A stretch of 64,000 nt of DNA from NCBI RefSeq assembly GCF_000143415.4, contig NW_003314318.1, positions 452,971-516,970 on the forward strand. The letters run 5' to 3'. Positions 1 through 11,064 of the stretch are shown piece by piece. The position numbers were made by a program, and so were the translations under genes. Numbering within the stretch: position 1 is the stretch's first letter; each line of letters starts with the position of its first letter. The notes below the pieces were generated by a model that was not told the origin of the DNA, did not search any database, and worked only from the letters and a program-made list of their open reading frames with translations. The stretch comes from Selaginella moellendorffii. Taxonomy: Eukaryota > Streptophyta > Lycopodiopsida > Selaginellales > Selaginellaceae.

Positions 1-255
1 AGTATCACCCACACTTGGACTAAGAGCATTGGCCAGTCGATCTCCCGAGGGAACTAGAGCTGGCTCTTGAACACTTTACCAAGCTACCTTGCTTGTCGGT
101 GTGTTCACTTTACTCTTCGACGTCCCAGTAGGCAGCTCATCACCTAACACTGGGTACAGCCTTCCTGGGCAAAACTAGCCTTTCCTGGCCAAACTGGCTC
201 CACTGCAGTCCTCCCCCTTACGATACTTTCGGAGCTCACTAAACCCCCCAGGGTT
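1..255. other. unassigned sequence at window edge
   Basis: No gene, tRNA or repeat family is recognisable here. The stretch has mixed composition and leads into the inverted-repeat element that begins near 256. It may be transposon flank, but nothing in it shows that directly. Confidence 0.3.
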
Positions 256-1283
256 TGGGAGACGAACGCTTTGGGCTTTCACCCTCTCAGACTCGAACTC
301 AAACTCGGACTCGGACTCGGGTTTGGTCTCGGCCTTGGGCTTGGTCTCGGTCTCAGTCTCGGTCTCGGTCCCGGTCTCGGTCTTGGTCCTGGTCTCGGTC
401 TCGACCTCAGACTCTATCTCGGGTCCTTCTCGGACTCCATCTCAGATTCCATCTCGGGTCCATCTCGGACTCCATCTCGGACTCCACCTCGAACTCCATT
501 TTGGGTCCATCTCGGACTCCAACTTGGGTCCATCTCAGGTCCATCTCGGACTCCATCTCGAGTCCATCTCGGACTCCAACTCGGGTCCATCTCGGGTCCA
601 TCTCGAACTCCATCTTGGACTCCATCTCAAACTCCATCTCGAACTCCATCTCGACCATCTCAGACTCCATCTCGGACTCATCCACGTGTTATGTGGTGGT
701 CCTTTTGGGTCCCTTTTTGGAGCCTCATTTATTGCTCGCTTTGTACTCGTTCCTCGAGCCCTTCGTTGGGAGTTCCACTCCCGCTCTCGACCTTTCAAGT
801 CGGAGCTTTTGGTCCAAACGTATTACACTTGTTTAGCTTTCGCTTCGGCTACTACCACATAGCACCCTTCTGTAAGGAACCAACTCGCCGAGGTGTCGTA
901 GGCTAAAGGAACCCCGAAAGCATGACCAAAATGACAAAGAGTTCATCGGATGGGACCAAGTCGAAGATCGAATCCAAGACCGACTCTAGGACCGAGTTCG
1001 AGATAGAGTCCGGAATCGAGTCCGAGACCGACTCGGGGACCGAGTTCGAGTCCGAGTTCGAGACCGAGTTCGAGACGGAGTCCGAGATCCGAAATCGGGT
1101 CCGAGACCGAGTCCGAGGTCGAGTCCGAGGTCGGGTCCGAGATCGGGTCTGAGATCGAGTCCGAGATCGAGTCCGAACCCGAATCCGAAGTCGGATCCGA
1201 AATCGGGTCCGAGATCGAGCCAGAGACTAAGTCCAAATACTAATACGGGTCAAAGGGTGAAAGCCCAAAGCGTGCGTCTCCCA
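256..1283. mobile_element. fold-back-like inverted-repeat element
   Basis: About 30 bp at 256-290 (GGGAGACGAACGCTTTGGG then CTTTCACCCT) recurs as its reverse complement at 1249-1283. Inside, the left arm (about 290-690) is made of degenerate short tandem units around TCTCGGACTCCA. The right arm (about 940-1240) is made of the complementary units (GAGTCCGAGA type). A non-repetitive centre lies at about 690-930. Terminal inverted repeats composed of short subrepeats are the hallmark of fold-back transposons. No transposase is seen, so this would be a non-autonomous copy. Long open frames in both strands here are by-products of the periodic repeat, not genes. Low-complexity satellite with a chance inversion is the alternative. 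Confidence 0.55.
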
Positions 1284-2050
1284 GGGGGGGGGGGCTGCAG
1301 GGGGTTCCAAAAGTATAGTAGGGATAGTGAGGTCCAGGAACCAGTTTAGAAGGGACTCTCCAGTGGGGCTCCCAAACTGACTTGAGGTTGGGACTGGGAC
1401 CGAGGGGCCTTGGGTGGGAGTGAGTATGGACTTGGTTGGTGCCGGAGGGGCCATCCAAGGAAGTGCTCAAGAGCAGCTCCCACTCCCGAAAGGGAAACCG
1501 ATTGCGGTGCTCCCGGCTCATGTGGAGTGGTGCCCCACTTGAGTACCATGCGGCTCATTGGTCCTCGCCCTTCCTAGGGGCTTGGGCCTTCCTTCGGGAT
1601 GGAAGTGGGGGGCGAGAGGTACCCATACCGGGCCGCTAGGCCACGGTGTTTCGCCCCGGCGTCCCGAAGCAAGTGTTGCACTCAAGACTTGGGATTTAGA
1701 GGGTCCCATGATCAAGTCTTGTGGTACCAAAGGATGTTAGGAACCTGGAAGCTTGGTGTGCTTGGCTGCTTGTGCTTGTGGGGAGTGTAGCCGAACCTTA
1801 AGTCCAGTCTAACCTGGGGAGTGATTTGGGAATCCGTGGATGGATGGCTAACACTCCGTTGCTCGTGCAGTGAGTAGCTGAGACCAAGTAGGAGCTGATA
1901 CCATAGACGAGAACCTTGGCAAGGGAACTTAGCAAAAGCCAAGGCGGTGTTGGACGGATAGACGAGGTAAGCTAGCAAATTGGAAAGGAAAAATTTGTGG
2001 CTTACACCTTCCAACTCCACTTTGGGGCCTAGGGATTTGTGTCTCACAAT
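1284..2050. other. unassigned intergenic sequence
   Basis: A G run (1286-1296) abuts the inverted repeat. No coding frame, RNA gene or repeat is recognised. The right end leads into the copia fragment and may belong to it. Confidence 0.3.
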
Positions 2051-3402
2051 ACTCTCCAGTGGTAAAAATGACGAGTGTTTGAATTTTGCTTGCTTTTGCT
2101 ACTTACTTTGATCTTGAGATTCATCACATTGATATCAAGACTGCTTTCCTGAATGAAGACTTGCAGGAAGATGTCTACATTCAACAGTCAGATAGCTACA
2201 CCCAATTTAGGAAGTAACATCTCATATAAAAACTCAAGAAATCTTTTATAGCCTTAAGCAAGCCTCAAAAGCATGGTGGTAGAAAATTGATACTTTCTTC
2301 AAAGCTGAAGGATTTTTTCCCATCACTCCTGAATCCAATGTCTACAGCAAGCAATAAGGGAAGTTTTTACTTATTGTTGCTCTTGATGTTGACAACTCAC
2401 TCTTGATTGGTAACGACTACAAATATTTACAGATTTTCAAGGCTAAGCTTGAAATAACTTTTGCTATGGAGGACCTTGGAGAAGCTTGATATTTTCTTGG
2501 TCTTGAGATTCACCATGACAGGAAAATAAGGTCCCTTCATATCTCTCAACAGCAATATTTAACAAAGGTACTTGAGAGTTATGGATATATTGATTGCAAT
2601 CTTTTTCATTTGCCCATGGAGCTTAATAACATTAAGTTTTTGACAAAAGTTGAGTGTTCTTCCAACAAGGAAGAGCATCAAGCCATGGCAAAGGTACCAT
2701 TTTGAAATTTGTTTGGGAGTCTACACTATGGTGTGTAACTGTCTAGATTTGGCTTATGTTGTTATTGCTCTTAGCCAATTTTCTGCTAATCCTGGCAAGA
2801 AACATTGGGACATAGCTAAATTTGTGATGTGTTATGTGAAGCAAACTCTTGCTTTTGGACTATTGTATGGTTCACATGGTGGTTTTGCTCTTGTTGCTTA
2901 CAGTGATAGCAGCTTGTCAAATGATGAGATAGCCATAAATCCACAACAGGGTTTTGCTTCCAACTTGGAACAAGCCTTGCTCTTTGGGCCAGCAAGAAGC
3001 AAGCTCAAGTTGCTATTTCCTCCACAGAAACAGAGTATCTCTTGTTACCTCAGCTACTTCCAAGGAAATTCTTTGGTTTCAAAAATTTCTTGGAGCTCTT
3101 GGGCAATCCTCCACACCAATTACTCTCTATGTTAATAACAAGGGAGTTATCGATTAGGCCAATAGTGGCAACACTGGAAGTCTCGACATGTTGCCAAGCA
3201 TTATCACTGTGTCAAGGATTTGGTACACACAGGTTTGCTAACAATTCAACATGTTTCTTCTCGACAACAACTTTCTAACATCTTTACAAAACTTTTGGCT
3301 AAGGTTCTATTTGTGGAACACAAAAATTCTATTAGAGTCATGGCCAAGCCTTGACTAAGAAGGAAATAGCAATAGTAATCACACCCTTGGCTTTAGGAGG
3401 AG
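2051..3402 (+). pseudogene. Ty1/copia retrotransposon, decayed RT-RNase H fragment
   Basis: Translation in shifting plus-strand frames gives copia reverse transcriptase signatures: IDIKTAFLNEDLQEDVYI near 2130-2190, FLGLEIHHDRK near 2495-2530 and a QQYLTKVLESYGY-type segment near 2550-2590. RNase H follows, with YSDSSLSNDEI near 2900 after the typical segment LSQFSANPGKKHWDIAK at about 2770-2820. Several frameshifts and stops break the frame, and gag, protease and integrase are absent. It is a 5'-truncated dead element. The order RT then RNase H next to a 3' LTR fits Ty1/copia, not Ty3. Confidence 0.85.
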
Positions 3403-3595
3403 TGTTAGAGCTGAAATCCAAGGTGTAATAAGTGCTTTAAATCATGGAGATTAAAGGCCACATTCAATGGCAAATTTCAGGAGAAAATTCTGGATGTAAC
3501 TAGTATATATAGCTAATGTTTCTTTATTCTTTTTGAAGCAATTGTTTCCAATTTCCTTCTGAAAAGATCTTATTCATTCTTTGCTCTCCTTCTGG
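3403..3595 (+). repeat. probable 3' LTR of the copia fragment (partial)
   Basis: A purine-rich tract (TTTAGGAGGAG, 3393-3402) is followed by TGTTAGAG at 3403, the usual polypurine tract/LTR junction of plant copia elements. A TATA-like TAGTATATATAG lies near 3500. The right end is not defined because no second LTR is in the window. It probably ends where the peroxidase duplication block begins, near 3600. Confidence 0.55.
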
Positions 3596-3855
3596 CACTT
3601 TCGCACTATGTAGTGAAGATACAGTTTACAATTTTGTGGTTGATCTATACCTTTACTTTGACAGAAAACAACCACTGCACTCCTGCAATGCTGCATGAAG
3701 GTCTTATGACCATTAGTCTTGTGGCCAGGCTTAAAGTGATATAAGAACGGTAAACTATGCATTTAATTTTGTGACGCAGTAAAGAAAAAGGTACGCGTTC
3801 CATATTCACAGTTCACGATTACTTCCAAAAAGAATCAGTCACGGTTTCACCGTGT

Positions 3856-5045
3856 TTAATGGGTGTTTACCATGGAGCACACCCTTCTGATTTCCCCATT
3901 GTGCTTGTTCTTCCACCCAATGTATCCCATCTTCACCATCGAGGCCGCAAACTGCGACAGAAAGTTGTGCTGCTTGTGCGCAAAGTTCTTGACGTAGTGG
4001 CTTGTTCTCGAGTCCTCGTTGAGAACTTGATCCGACGTGAGGACCCCGTTTCTCCTGGCCAAGTTCTTGTAGTAGCTGTTGTCGAACACAAACTCCGAGC
4101 CTTTGTCCAGCTCCACACGGTTTGGCGACCCCGGTGCTGGGCACTGCCTCCGGAGATGAGAGAGGTATCTGGGATTGATGGTCGGGTCCGGCTTGCCAGT
4201 TTTCGTAAAGTTGTTCAAACGATTGCTGAATGTGGCGCAGCCGGCGGTACCAAGAGTGTGACCACCTGTGGTTTGCAAGGGAGTAGCGTTAATGCCTACT
4301 TACAAACTGGATGGAAAGAGATGGAAGTTGAAATCGATTCGTACCTGAGAGAACGACGAGGTCCTGGACTGACAAGCCGCGCTCCTTGAAGTTTTGAATG
4401 AGAGCCGACGCATCGCTAAACGGGGATGGTAAAGTGTTGCCACGTTCCTGGCTGGAAACTCTTCCGTCGTAGCGTCCGGTTGGGACTTGGTAATACTTTC
4501 CTCCAAGCTGCAGTGACAACGTCTTAGAACTTGATTCAGCGTTTCTAAAAAGATGCTAAGCTTACCATGACGGTCGAATCTCTGGCAGCTATGGCGAGAG
4601 TGTCAGCACAGGAGACAACTCCAGGACAAGCTGCTTCCAACCTCTGCTTTGCTTCCTCAATCATCTCGAAGCCCCTGGCGGACATGAAGTTTGGAAGGGA
4701 CAATTTTTCCACTTTAGTTCCGTCGGTGGGAGTTGAGTCCAGAAGAATCGATCCATCACAGCCCTGGAGAACAGCAAAGTTAGAAAACCAGAATCTAAAT
4801 CTTGTGAAGCTACTCACGTCTACGAAACAGTCGTGGAAGTGCAAGCGAAGAACTCCTGCTGGTATCGTCCTGTCCCAACCGGCGTGCTTGCTTAGAGTGT
4901 CCAGTATGATCCTCTCGGCCTGAGGACAAGATCTCGAGTAGCTGTGGTAGCCATGCTTGCGTCCTCCACTCTCACCGTGAGCCAAGACACCCAAGCTCAG
5001 TGACAGCAGCAGCAAAACCAAAACGCTCCCTCTCCAAGTTTCCAT
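3856..5045 (-). CDS. class III secretory peroxidase, copy A
   Basis: Four exons on the minus strand: 5045-4818, 4763-4566, 4507-4345, 4265-3856; all introns GT-AG. The product is 332 aa, normal for the family. A signal peptide (ATG at 5045, [16 protein letters not shown]) targets it to the cell wall/apoplast. Heme peroxidase signatures are present: distal His in [21 protein letters not shown] after the first intron, [12 protein letters not shown], and proximal His in LSGGHTLG. Several conserved Cys are present. These enzymes oxidise phenolics with H2O2 in lignification or defence. The longer upstream frame starts at TTG, so the first ATG is used. The four-exon layout with an intron splitting the proximal-His motif is classic. 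It is nearly identical to the copy at 12.1-13.3 kb. Confidence 0.93.
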
Positions 5046-5066
5046 CCTCGTTGTAAACTTCTTCAA

Positions 5067-5445
5067 TCACTTGGCACTTCTTCTTCCTCCTCGAATTCTC
5101 TTGGCAGTGATCGATGATCCGAAGATGAGTGCCGTTCCTTGATGAAATGAGCCACTGATACAAGGCTCTTATAGTCCAAGTTACTTGTAACTTAGTCGTC
5201 ATAAACCGTGTCTGCTGCCTGTGATGACTGTTTCCAGGCTTAAGATTGACAAGGTCCAAATCCAGAGAAGCTTGCGCTCATAGATTTGAGGAAGTCCAAG
5301 CCTGTACGAGAAATAGGAAAATCCAGCCAACTAACGTACAAAAGAAAGGTTCCGAAAGGACGTACTTCTGTAGGCCGCGTTTTCTGTTGCATTTCCAAGC
5401 TCTGACTTAGTTCTGTTTGTTATGTTTTTTGCTTTTTCTTCTTCT
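5067..5445. other. upstream region of peroxidase A
   Basis: Probable promoter and 5' leader of the minus-strand peroxidase. It is duplicated almost exactly at about 13,315-13,690. No separate gene is visible. Confidence 0.4.
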
Positions 5446-5454
5446 TCTTCATGA

Positions 5455-6079
5455 TGTTCTTGGCCTTCTTATTCTTCTTGTTTTTCTTCTTTTTGTCTAT
5501 GACAGGAGCAGCAACGGACAGCGACGAGCTCGGCCCCGCTGTTGTCTTCATCGATTCCTGGAATGAACCAGCGCAAAGATTGTGGACGAGAAAACACTTC
5601 AAACGATCCAAGTATGTACCTCCTCGGAGTCCGAAAAAGAAGCAACGTGATGGATCTTCAATCCGGTGGAATGCTTCCCTGGAAACAACACACAAGAAAA
5701 CGAAGAACATCGTAAGACAATACATACATTTGCTCGGGACGAGGCTTTGGAACGAGCAGAGAACACCGCCGCCACCGCCAACAACGAGAGCTTGTGCACG
5801 CCGCTTCTGCTGAGAAGGGAGGAGTCCAGGGAGTTGGAGGAGGACTTGATGGTGGCGGACAACGACGAGGAGGCTGGCTCGTCCGTGAGCGAGGACGATC
5901 CTCTGGCGTTGCTGAGGAAGTGCCAAGAGACCGGGATCGTCTACTTGCTCGGCCACGGTGACGTGAGAGCTCGAAAGGACTCGTTTTTCCTTAAGAAGCT
6001 TGTCATCAATTACTTCTACGCGTTCCTCCGGAGGAACTGCAAGCCGAGACGCTCAACATTCCGCCCGGCCAGTTGCTGA
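5455..6079 (+). pseudogene. K+ transporter (HAK/KUP) C-terminal fragment with foreign 5' part
   Basis: The plus frame 5666-6079 ends in a segment typical of the C-terminus of HAK/KUP transporters: ETGIVYLLGHGDVRARKD then SFFLKKLVINYFYAFLRRN (about 5925-6040), preceded by an acidic linker (EEAGSSVSEDDPLALLRK). None of the 10-14 membrane segments are present. The upstream stretch (about 5455-5665, including ELGPAVVFIDSWNEP) is of unknown origin and belongs to the duplicated peroxidase block. The fragment resembles the intact KUP gene at 15-17.9 kb and the relic at 11.3-11.6 kb. It is best read as a gene remnant joined to unrelated sequence. Confidence 0.65.
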
Positions 6080-6369
6080 GGATTGGGATGACTTATGTCG
6101 TATAAGGTAAAACGTTTGATATCGCGCAGAGCTTGTATAATGTATACTAACATTGCGGTTGCGGTTCCCTCGGTTTTGAAAAGGTGGCAGAGATGCAACT
6201 CTAAATGGCTTGAAGAGTAAGTACCTTTTTGTCGAAAAAAGGGAAGTTCTCATATATATTTTACAAAGGTTGGAGGAGGAAGACAACGATGGCATTGCCA
6301 CAAGAGGTTGTGAAGGAGATACTGCTCAAGCTGCCCTACTCGCTCTTGGCTGCCAAGTGCGTTTGCAAG

Positions 6370-6896
6370 NNNNNNNNNNNNNNNNNNNNNNNNNNNNNNN
6401 NNNNNNNNNNNNNNNNNNNNNNNNNNNNNNNNNNNNNNNNNNNNNNNNNNNNNNNNNNNNNNNNNNNNNNNNNNNNNNNNNNNNNNNNNNNNNNNNNNNN
6501 NNNNNNNNNNNNNNNNNNNNNNNNNNNNNNNNNNNNNNNNNNNNNNNNNNNNNNNNNNNNNNNNNNNNNNNNNNNNNNNNNNNNNNNNNNNNNNNNNNNN
6601 NNNNNNNNNNNNNNNNNNNNNNNNNNNNNNNNNNNNNNNNNNNNNNNNNNNNNNNNNNNNNNNNNNNNNNNNNNNNNNNNNNNNNNNNNNNNNNNNNNNN
6701 NNNNNNNNNNNNNNNNNNNNNNNNNNNNNNNNNNNNNNNNNNNNNNNNNNNNNNNNNNNNNNNNNNNNNNNNNNNNNNNNNNNNNNNNNNNNNNNNNNNN
6801 NNNNNNNNNNNNNNNNNNNNNNNNNNNNNNNNNNNNNNNNNNNNNNNNNNNNNNNNNNNNNNNNNNNNNNNNNNNNNNNNNNNNNNNNNNNNNNNN
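6370..6896. other. assembly gap (527 N)
   Basis: Run of undetermined bases inside the F-box gene. Any reading frame passing through it has no support. Confidence 1.
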
Positions 6897-7068
6897 TCTG
6901 GCTGCGGACCATCACCGCGTGGCGCCCATCGCATGATCTTGCCGCTGCTTTCCACGCTTCAAGAACAGCTACAGGGACAGTGCTAAGTTCTTCACGAAGG
7001 ACAACTGCATCGTGGACAGCAGCGGCAAGATCATGCGATGGGCGCCACGCGGTGATGGTCCGCAGCCA
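6897..7068. repeat. short inverted repeat at gap edge
   Basis: About 55 bp directly after the gap (6897-6951) is the reverse complement of about 7014-7068, within the F-box coding sequence. The close hairpin next to the gap suggests an assembly or cloning artefact. Confidence 0.8.
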
Positions 7069-7613
7069 GACTGCCTGTGTGCAGTCTCGGAGGACAAGCG
7101 TTGCATGCTGACTCGCTCCGCACTCCATAGGACACTCTACCTTGGGAATCACTTGGAAATCCAAGTATCTAGTGATGGTAGTGTTGCGCGAGCTCAAGGT
7201 CCAGATTATAAGCCTCCCCTTATTGCTTTATTAGTACTTGCCAACAAAAGCTACATGGTTAACAAGGATGCCGGGTTTGATTTGAAACTCGAAGAGTTTA
7301 TGAGCGAGTATGTGATCGATTTTGGTGATTGTGGCCTGGTCAAGCTGGGTACTACCTGAATTTTCGCTCCTTCAAGATGAAGACCTACGTCTCCTACGAC
7401 ATGGATGCCGGGACTTGGGACAAGACACTTCAAATACAGATATCGCTTGATTGACTTATAATTTAAAACGCCATGATCCAATGCTTGGTCAATAAGTTAA
7501 ATCTAAGAGTCCCTGTGATATTTCGGTCCCATGGCGAGAGAGAAGCAGTGAAGGAGATCTTAAAAATCGAGATAACTACTGTGCTTTTGTAACTTGATTC
7601 TTATCTTCACAGT

Positions 7614-7875
7614 TCATGATGGGTGTTTCCATGGAGCACACCGTCCTGAATTCTGATCGACCCATTTGTGTTTGTTCCACCCCAGGAAGTCCTGCTGCTT
7701 GTGCGCAAAGTTCTTCAAATAGTGGCTGGTTCTTTGAGAACTTGAAGGATCCCGTTTCTTTTGTAGTTTGTCAAACTCCGAGCCTTTGTCCAGCTCCACA
7801 CGGTTTGGCAATTCCGGCGATGGACACTGCCGCTGGAGATGACAGGTATCTGGCGGCTTGCCAGTTTTCGTATGA
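7614..7875 (-). pseudogene. class III peroxidase relic (third copy)
   Basis: Minus-strand fragment matching the last exon of the two intact peroxidases: [12 protein letters not shown], then TSHYLKNFAHKQ, a WNKHK segment and a CAPWKHPS-like end. Internal deletions and frameshifts remove the proximal-His motif and most of the exon. It is more diverged than the two full copies, so it is an older duplicate. Flanking sequence also matches (GGGTGTTTCCATGGAGCACAC). Confidence 0.8.
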
Positions 7876-8420
7876 GATACACTGGCTTATCATGATCCTG
7901 ATTGTAGCTCAACTCAAATTGCAACACAAAGCTACTATTGCGTCCTTCCATCGATTCGCTTCTCACACAGGGTAGTAACTCATTTCGTGAACAGGTGCTG
8001 ATCGTGTTACTTCTAGTCATGATGGCTACTTCTTTTGTTTCCCACCAAGCCTCTGAAGAAAATAAAAAACTGTTTTTTCTGAATCAGCAAACTTTAGATG
8101 CTACAAACATTCAGTATATGATCTTTCTTCCTGGCTTGCACTTACACCACCAATCGGTATAGAAAGTTGTGTACGACCAGAAAAAGCTCCAGAACCACCA
8201 GCGGCCTCTGTTTCGTAAGATATCTCCGCTCACTTCTTGTCTTGATGACGTTAGAGCCACCTTCTCTCCAGCCGATGAAAATCTGCCACCAAAGTTCTAT
8301 CACTCCCTACGGGGAGCATCACGGAGTGTTAAGCCACCGGCTTCAAGTTTTGATCCATGCCTGCGGCAACTTGATCCCGTCCACTGCACGTCCTGATGCA
8401 TTTGCATCGAAAGCTGGAAC
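7876..8420. other. intergenic, no feature recognised
   Basis: Short open frames occur on both strands, but none shows a family motif, intron structure or a copy elsewhere in the window. Confidence 0.4.
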
Positions 8421-10454
8421 TCAGTGAGGCAGGAGCTCTCTCTTCCTCCTCCCCCACCTCCTCCTGATCACCGAGAGGAAGTAGAGAACGACGAGGAACA
8501 GCAGCGCAACCAGCAGCCCGGCAAGGATTGGAAGAAGCAGCGGGGTTGCTGCCACAGCCGTCGCTTGCAAGTTGAGATCATTGGAGGAAGCCAGCTGAAG
8601 ATACGCATTGCTGCTGCTGCCGCCACCTTCACCTTCCAATAGCGAGTTCAGGAAGGCATCACTGCTGCTAATGCCTTCTCCTTCAAATAATTCGATGAAA
8701 TCACTGGCACTGCCGCTGCTGCTGCCCACCCCGACGTCATCCACTAAACTCTGAGAGCTCGATATTGAAGTCTCTTTGGCTTCTTGAAACGTTTCGGTGT
8801 TGATCCTCTTGGCCTTCCCACCATCCTCGCCCAAGCTTCGAGGGAACCACCGCCACATAAAAGGTGGTGGCGATGCTGGTGGTGGTGAAGCATTGCTACT
8901 GGCCTCCTTAGTGTCACCAGTGCCGCCAGCCAGTAACTTCTGAGATGGAAATCCTGTGGCTGCATGGGACTTTAGCACCTGTTCAAATTCAATCTTAGTA
9001 CGAATATATCTGATTCCTGTCAGCAGAGGCATACCTTGTCAGATGACTCCTCGGCCATTGCTGCTGCAAGTTCTTCACTGTTCTTGTATGGAAGCCTCCT
9101 GTGCATTCCCACGCCATTGCCTCGCAAGCTCCGCCAAAAGACTGAAGCTGGTGTCGATGAAACATCAGCTTGCCTCAACAACTTTCGAGATCCTGCTGCC
9201 GCATGAGACTTTAGCACCTGTTCAGTGTAGATCTTAGTACGAATACATATCTGATTCCTGTCAACAGAGACATACCTTGTAGGATGACTCCTCGTCCATT
9301 GCTGCCATAAGTTCTTGTCCTTCACTATTCTTGTCTGGAGGCCTCCTGTGCTTTCTCATGCTGCTGGTGCCATCGCCTCTCAACCTCTGCCAAACGACTG
9401 AGGCTGGTGGTGATGAAACACCGCCTTGTTCTTCCCCATCTTGTTGAGCGCTCAGTGGAGCTACGAAGCGATCCACCCAGCGGAACAGAGAAGGTCCATT
9501 CTCGTTGGAGACGAAGATAGGAGGACCTGGCGGTACTTCCAGAAGCATCCGTCGGGAACTGGTAACTGGGACTCGATGCCACCCCAGGAAGTTTTTGAGT
9601 TCTTCCCATAATTCCTGGGACGTCACCTCGTCCTCCTCCAAGCCCGCGTTCAAAAGCCTACTCCACATTTCTTCCTTTATCGACTGAAGACTGGTCGGTA
9701 GCTTCCAAGTCCACTCTCCAGCTAGCTTCTTAAGTTCCTCCACCTCCATATGCAAATCGGCTCTGGACGGTAGCTGCACCGACGGGAATGTCCAGGTCCG
9801 AAAGAAGCTCTGGATATCCTCCCAGCTCAGGTTGTCGTCGTCGTCGTCGATTGCAAGCGTCTTGCCACTGAGAGAAGTATACCGAACTGAATCCTCAGAG
9901 CCAGCCATGACCGCCTCTAGCTGCAAGAAAAGGTTGGTGCGGTTCCAGGCAAACCATTTAAGCTCTCGAGTTACCTCTTGCGAATCATGGTTGTCATCCT
10001 CGAGTACAGGTAATGGTGGTGGATCGTACTCGGGAACACTTGATGCTGCTGCGTGACTAACTGCCTCGAGTTGCGAGGGTGGTGCTGGCGAGGACGAATC
10101 CTCCAGCTCGATTGGAGCAACCGGCTGCAAGAGAAGATTAGCTACATCTGGAGTTACCTCTTGCAAGTCATGCTCGTCATCCTCCTCGAGTACAGGTGCA
10201 TCATACCCGGGAACACTTGATGCTGGGTCACTGCTGGCGATCACTGCCTCGAGCTGCGAGGGCAGTGCTGGGAAATCCTCCGCTTCCTTGTCCGCTGTTG
10301 CTGCAGGAGTCTGCCCGCACGCGAAAAATGTCAAGGAACAAGAAAAAATGACAGAAACGAGCGAGCTGTACACCTCAAGGAGGAGGATCTTCAATCCGCT
10401 TGCCTGTGCTGGAGCGCGTCGCAACCAGGAGAACGCCAATGCTAGAGCTTCCAT
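8421..10454 (-). CDS. lineage-specific acidic protein with C-terminal membrane anchor and duplicated exon
   Basis: Three exons, all phase 0: 10454-9276, 9217-9035, 8978-8421; 639 aa. I recognise no family. The N-terminus has a hydrophobic stretch (SSLVSVIFSCSLTFFACG). A long acidic region follows with repeated units of the type QLEAV...SSVP.YD...LEDD..HD.QEVT. The C-terminus has a clear membrane segment (LLLPILAGLLVALLFLVV) then a basic tail (RRRWGRRKRE). Exon 2 starts VLKSHAAAG and ends MAEESSDK; exon 3 also starts VLKSHAATG, and the end of exon 1 matches the exon 2 end (MDEESSYK), showing exon duplication. Two in-frame stretches of exon 1 (57 and 63 nt, with GT...AG ends) could be further introns. 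The open 1.2-kb first exon and conserved splice sites argue for a real gene. Confidence 0.65.
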
Positions 10455-10463
10455 CGCCGCCAA

Positions 10464-11060
10464 TATAATAGGGCAGGGTTACTATGGAAAGTATCGATTT
10501 AGAAGATCGTGAGAGACAAGGAATATATGTAAAGAGATTTGCTTGGATCTTGCGAATCTGAGGATCATCGGCGGTACTACTAATCTTAAGAAAACCTCAT
10601 TTCTTGTTTCGTCCAAGGTAGAGAAGAACCGCAAAAATCACTACGGACAAGATGTATGCCTCAAATTTTTCCAAAAGTGGACGAATGTAAGTTTCGCTTT
10701 TCCTTGCCTTTCCATGGATGAGACTTTGGTATACGTCGCCATTTGCACTTAGGACCCACCCAATTTCCATCGTAGATCGATCTTTGAAACGTAGAATCAC
10801 GACGAGAAGAGAAGAAGGGATTTACGATCGTTACTTCATTCATTTTCGGTTTTATACAAACCATCTCCACCTTTGGAGGAGTTCCCTCGTTTTCCTGATG
10901 AAACTACGCCTTATGCTTTGCCCAGGCATTGCTGTAGTTGCCACATTACTTTGGTCACGCTTATCATGTTAATCACTCGGTAAGTTTTCCTTCTTTTTGG
11001 AACCATCGAGCTGGCGTATACTTGTCATCGGTTCTGTTCACGGAAGGAAGAGTTCGTCAT
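10464..11060. other. intergenic, no confident gene
   Basis: Upstream of the minus-strand gene. A minus frame of about 67 codons (10,597-10,800) holds a hydrophobic stretch (AYILSVVIFAVLLYLG) but no known motif. Confidence 0.35.
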
Positions 11061-11064
11061 ATGC

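Larger units (their letters stand above)
3605..5735. repeat. segmental duplication, copy A
   Basis: This block matches about 11,843-13,990 almost base for base, with peroxidase exons offset by exactly 8,248 bp and small indels in the flank (about 3,660-3,780). It contains the whole peroxidase gene plus about 300 bp of T-rich sequence and a short coding-like stretch (ELGPAVVFIDSWNEP, about 5525-5575). Similarity stops at about 5735 (here CATTTGCTCGGGACG; copy B continues with unrelated sequence). Confidence 0.85.
6289..7455 (+). pseudogene. F-box protein gene, gapped and frameshifted
   Basis: ATG at 6289 starts ALPQEVVKEILLKLPYSLL followed by AAKCVCK, a clear F-box (substrate adaptor of SCF ubiquitin ligases). 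A 527-bp gap then interrupts it. After the gap, the frame from about 6952 (FKNSYRDSAKFFTKDNC, then DSSGKIMRWAPRGDGPQ) continues to a stop at 7359. The next frame carries a natural-looking continuation (LNFRSFKMKTYVSYDMDAG, about 7361-7420), so a 1-nt frameshift sits near 7345. A short relic of the same gene lies at 11,620-11,730. Either a pseudogene or a gene with sequence errors beside the gap. Confidence 0.65.

Noticed and set aside
255-1236. Several overlapping long frames on both strands (up to about 210 codons)
   Set aside because: They arise from a periodic short repeat that lacks stops in several frames; the products are low-complexity Ser/Arg/Glu repeats.
6210-7197. Long frames spanning 6370-6896
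   Set aside because: They run through undetermined bases, so continuity is not supported; only the parts outside the gap were used.
9258-9275. An 18-nt intron between GTATGTCTC and TTGACAG in the orphan gene
   Set aside because: Too short to be spliced. The next acceptor (GAACAG before GTGCTAAAG) gives a normal intron and the same phase in both introns.
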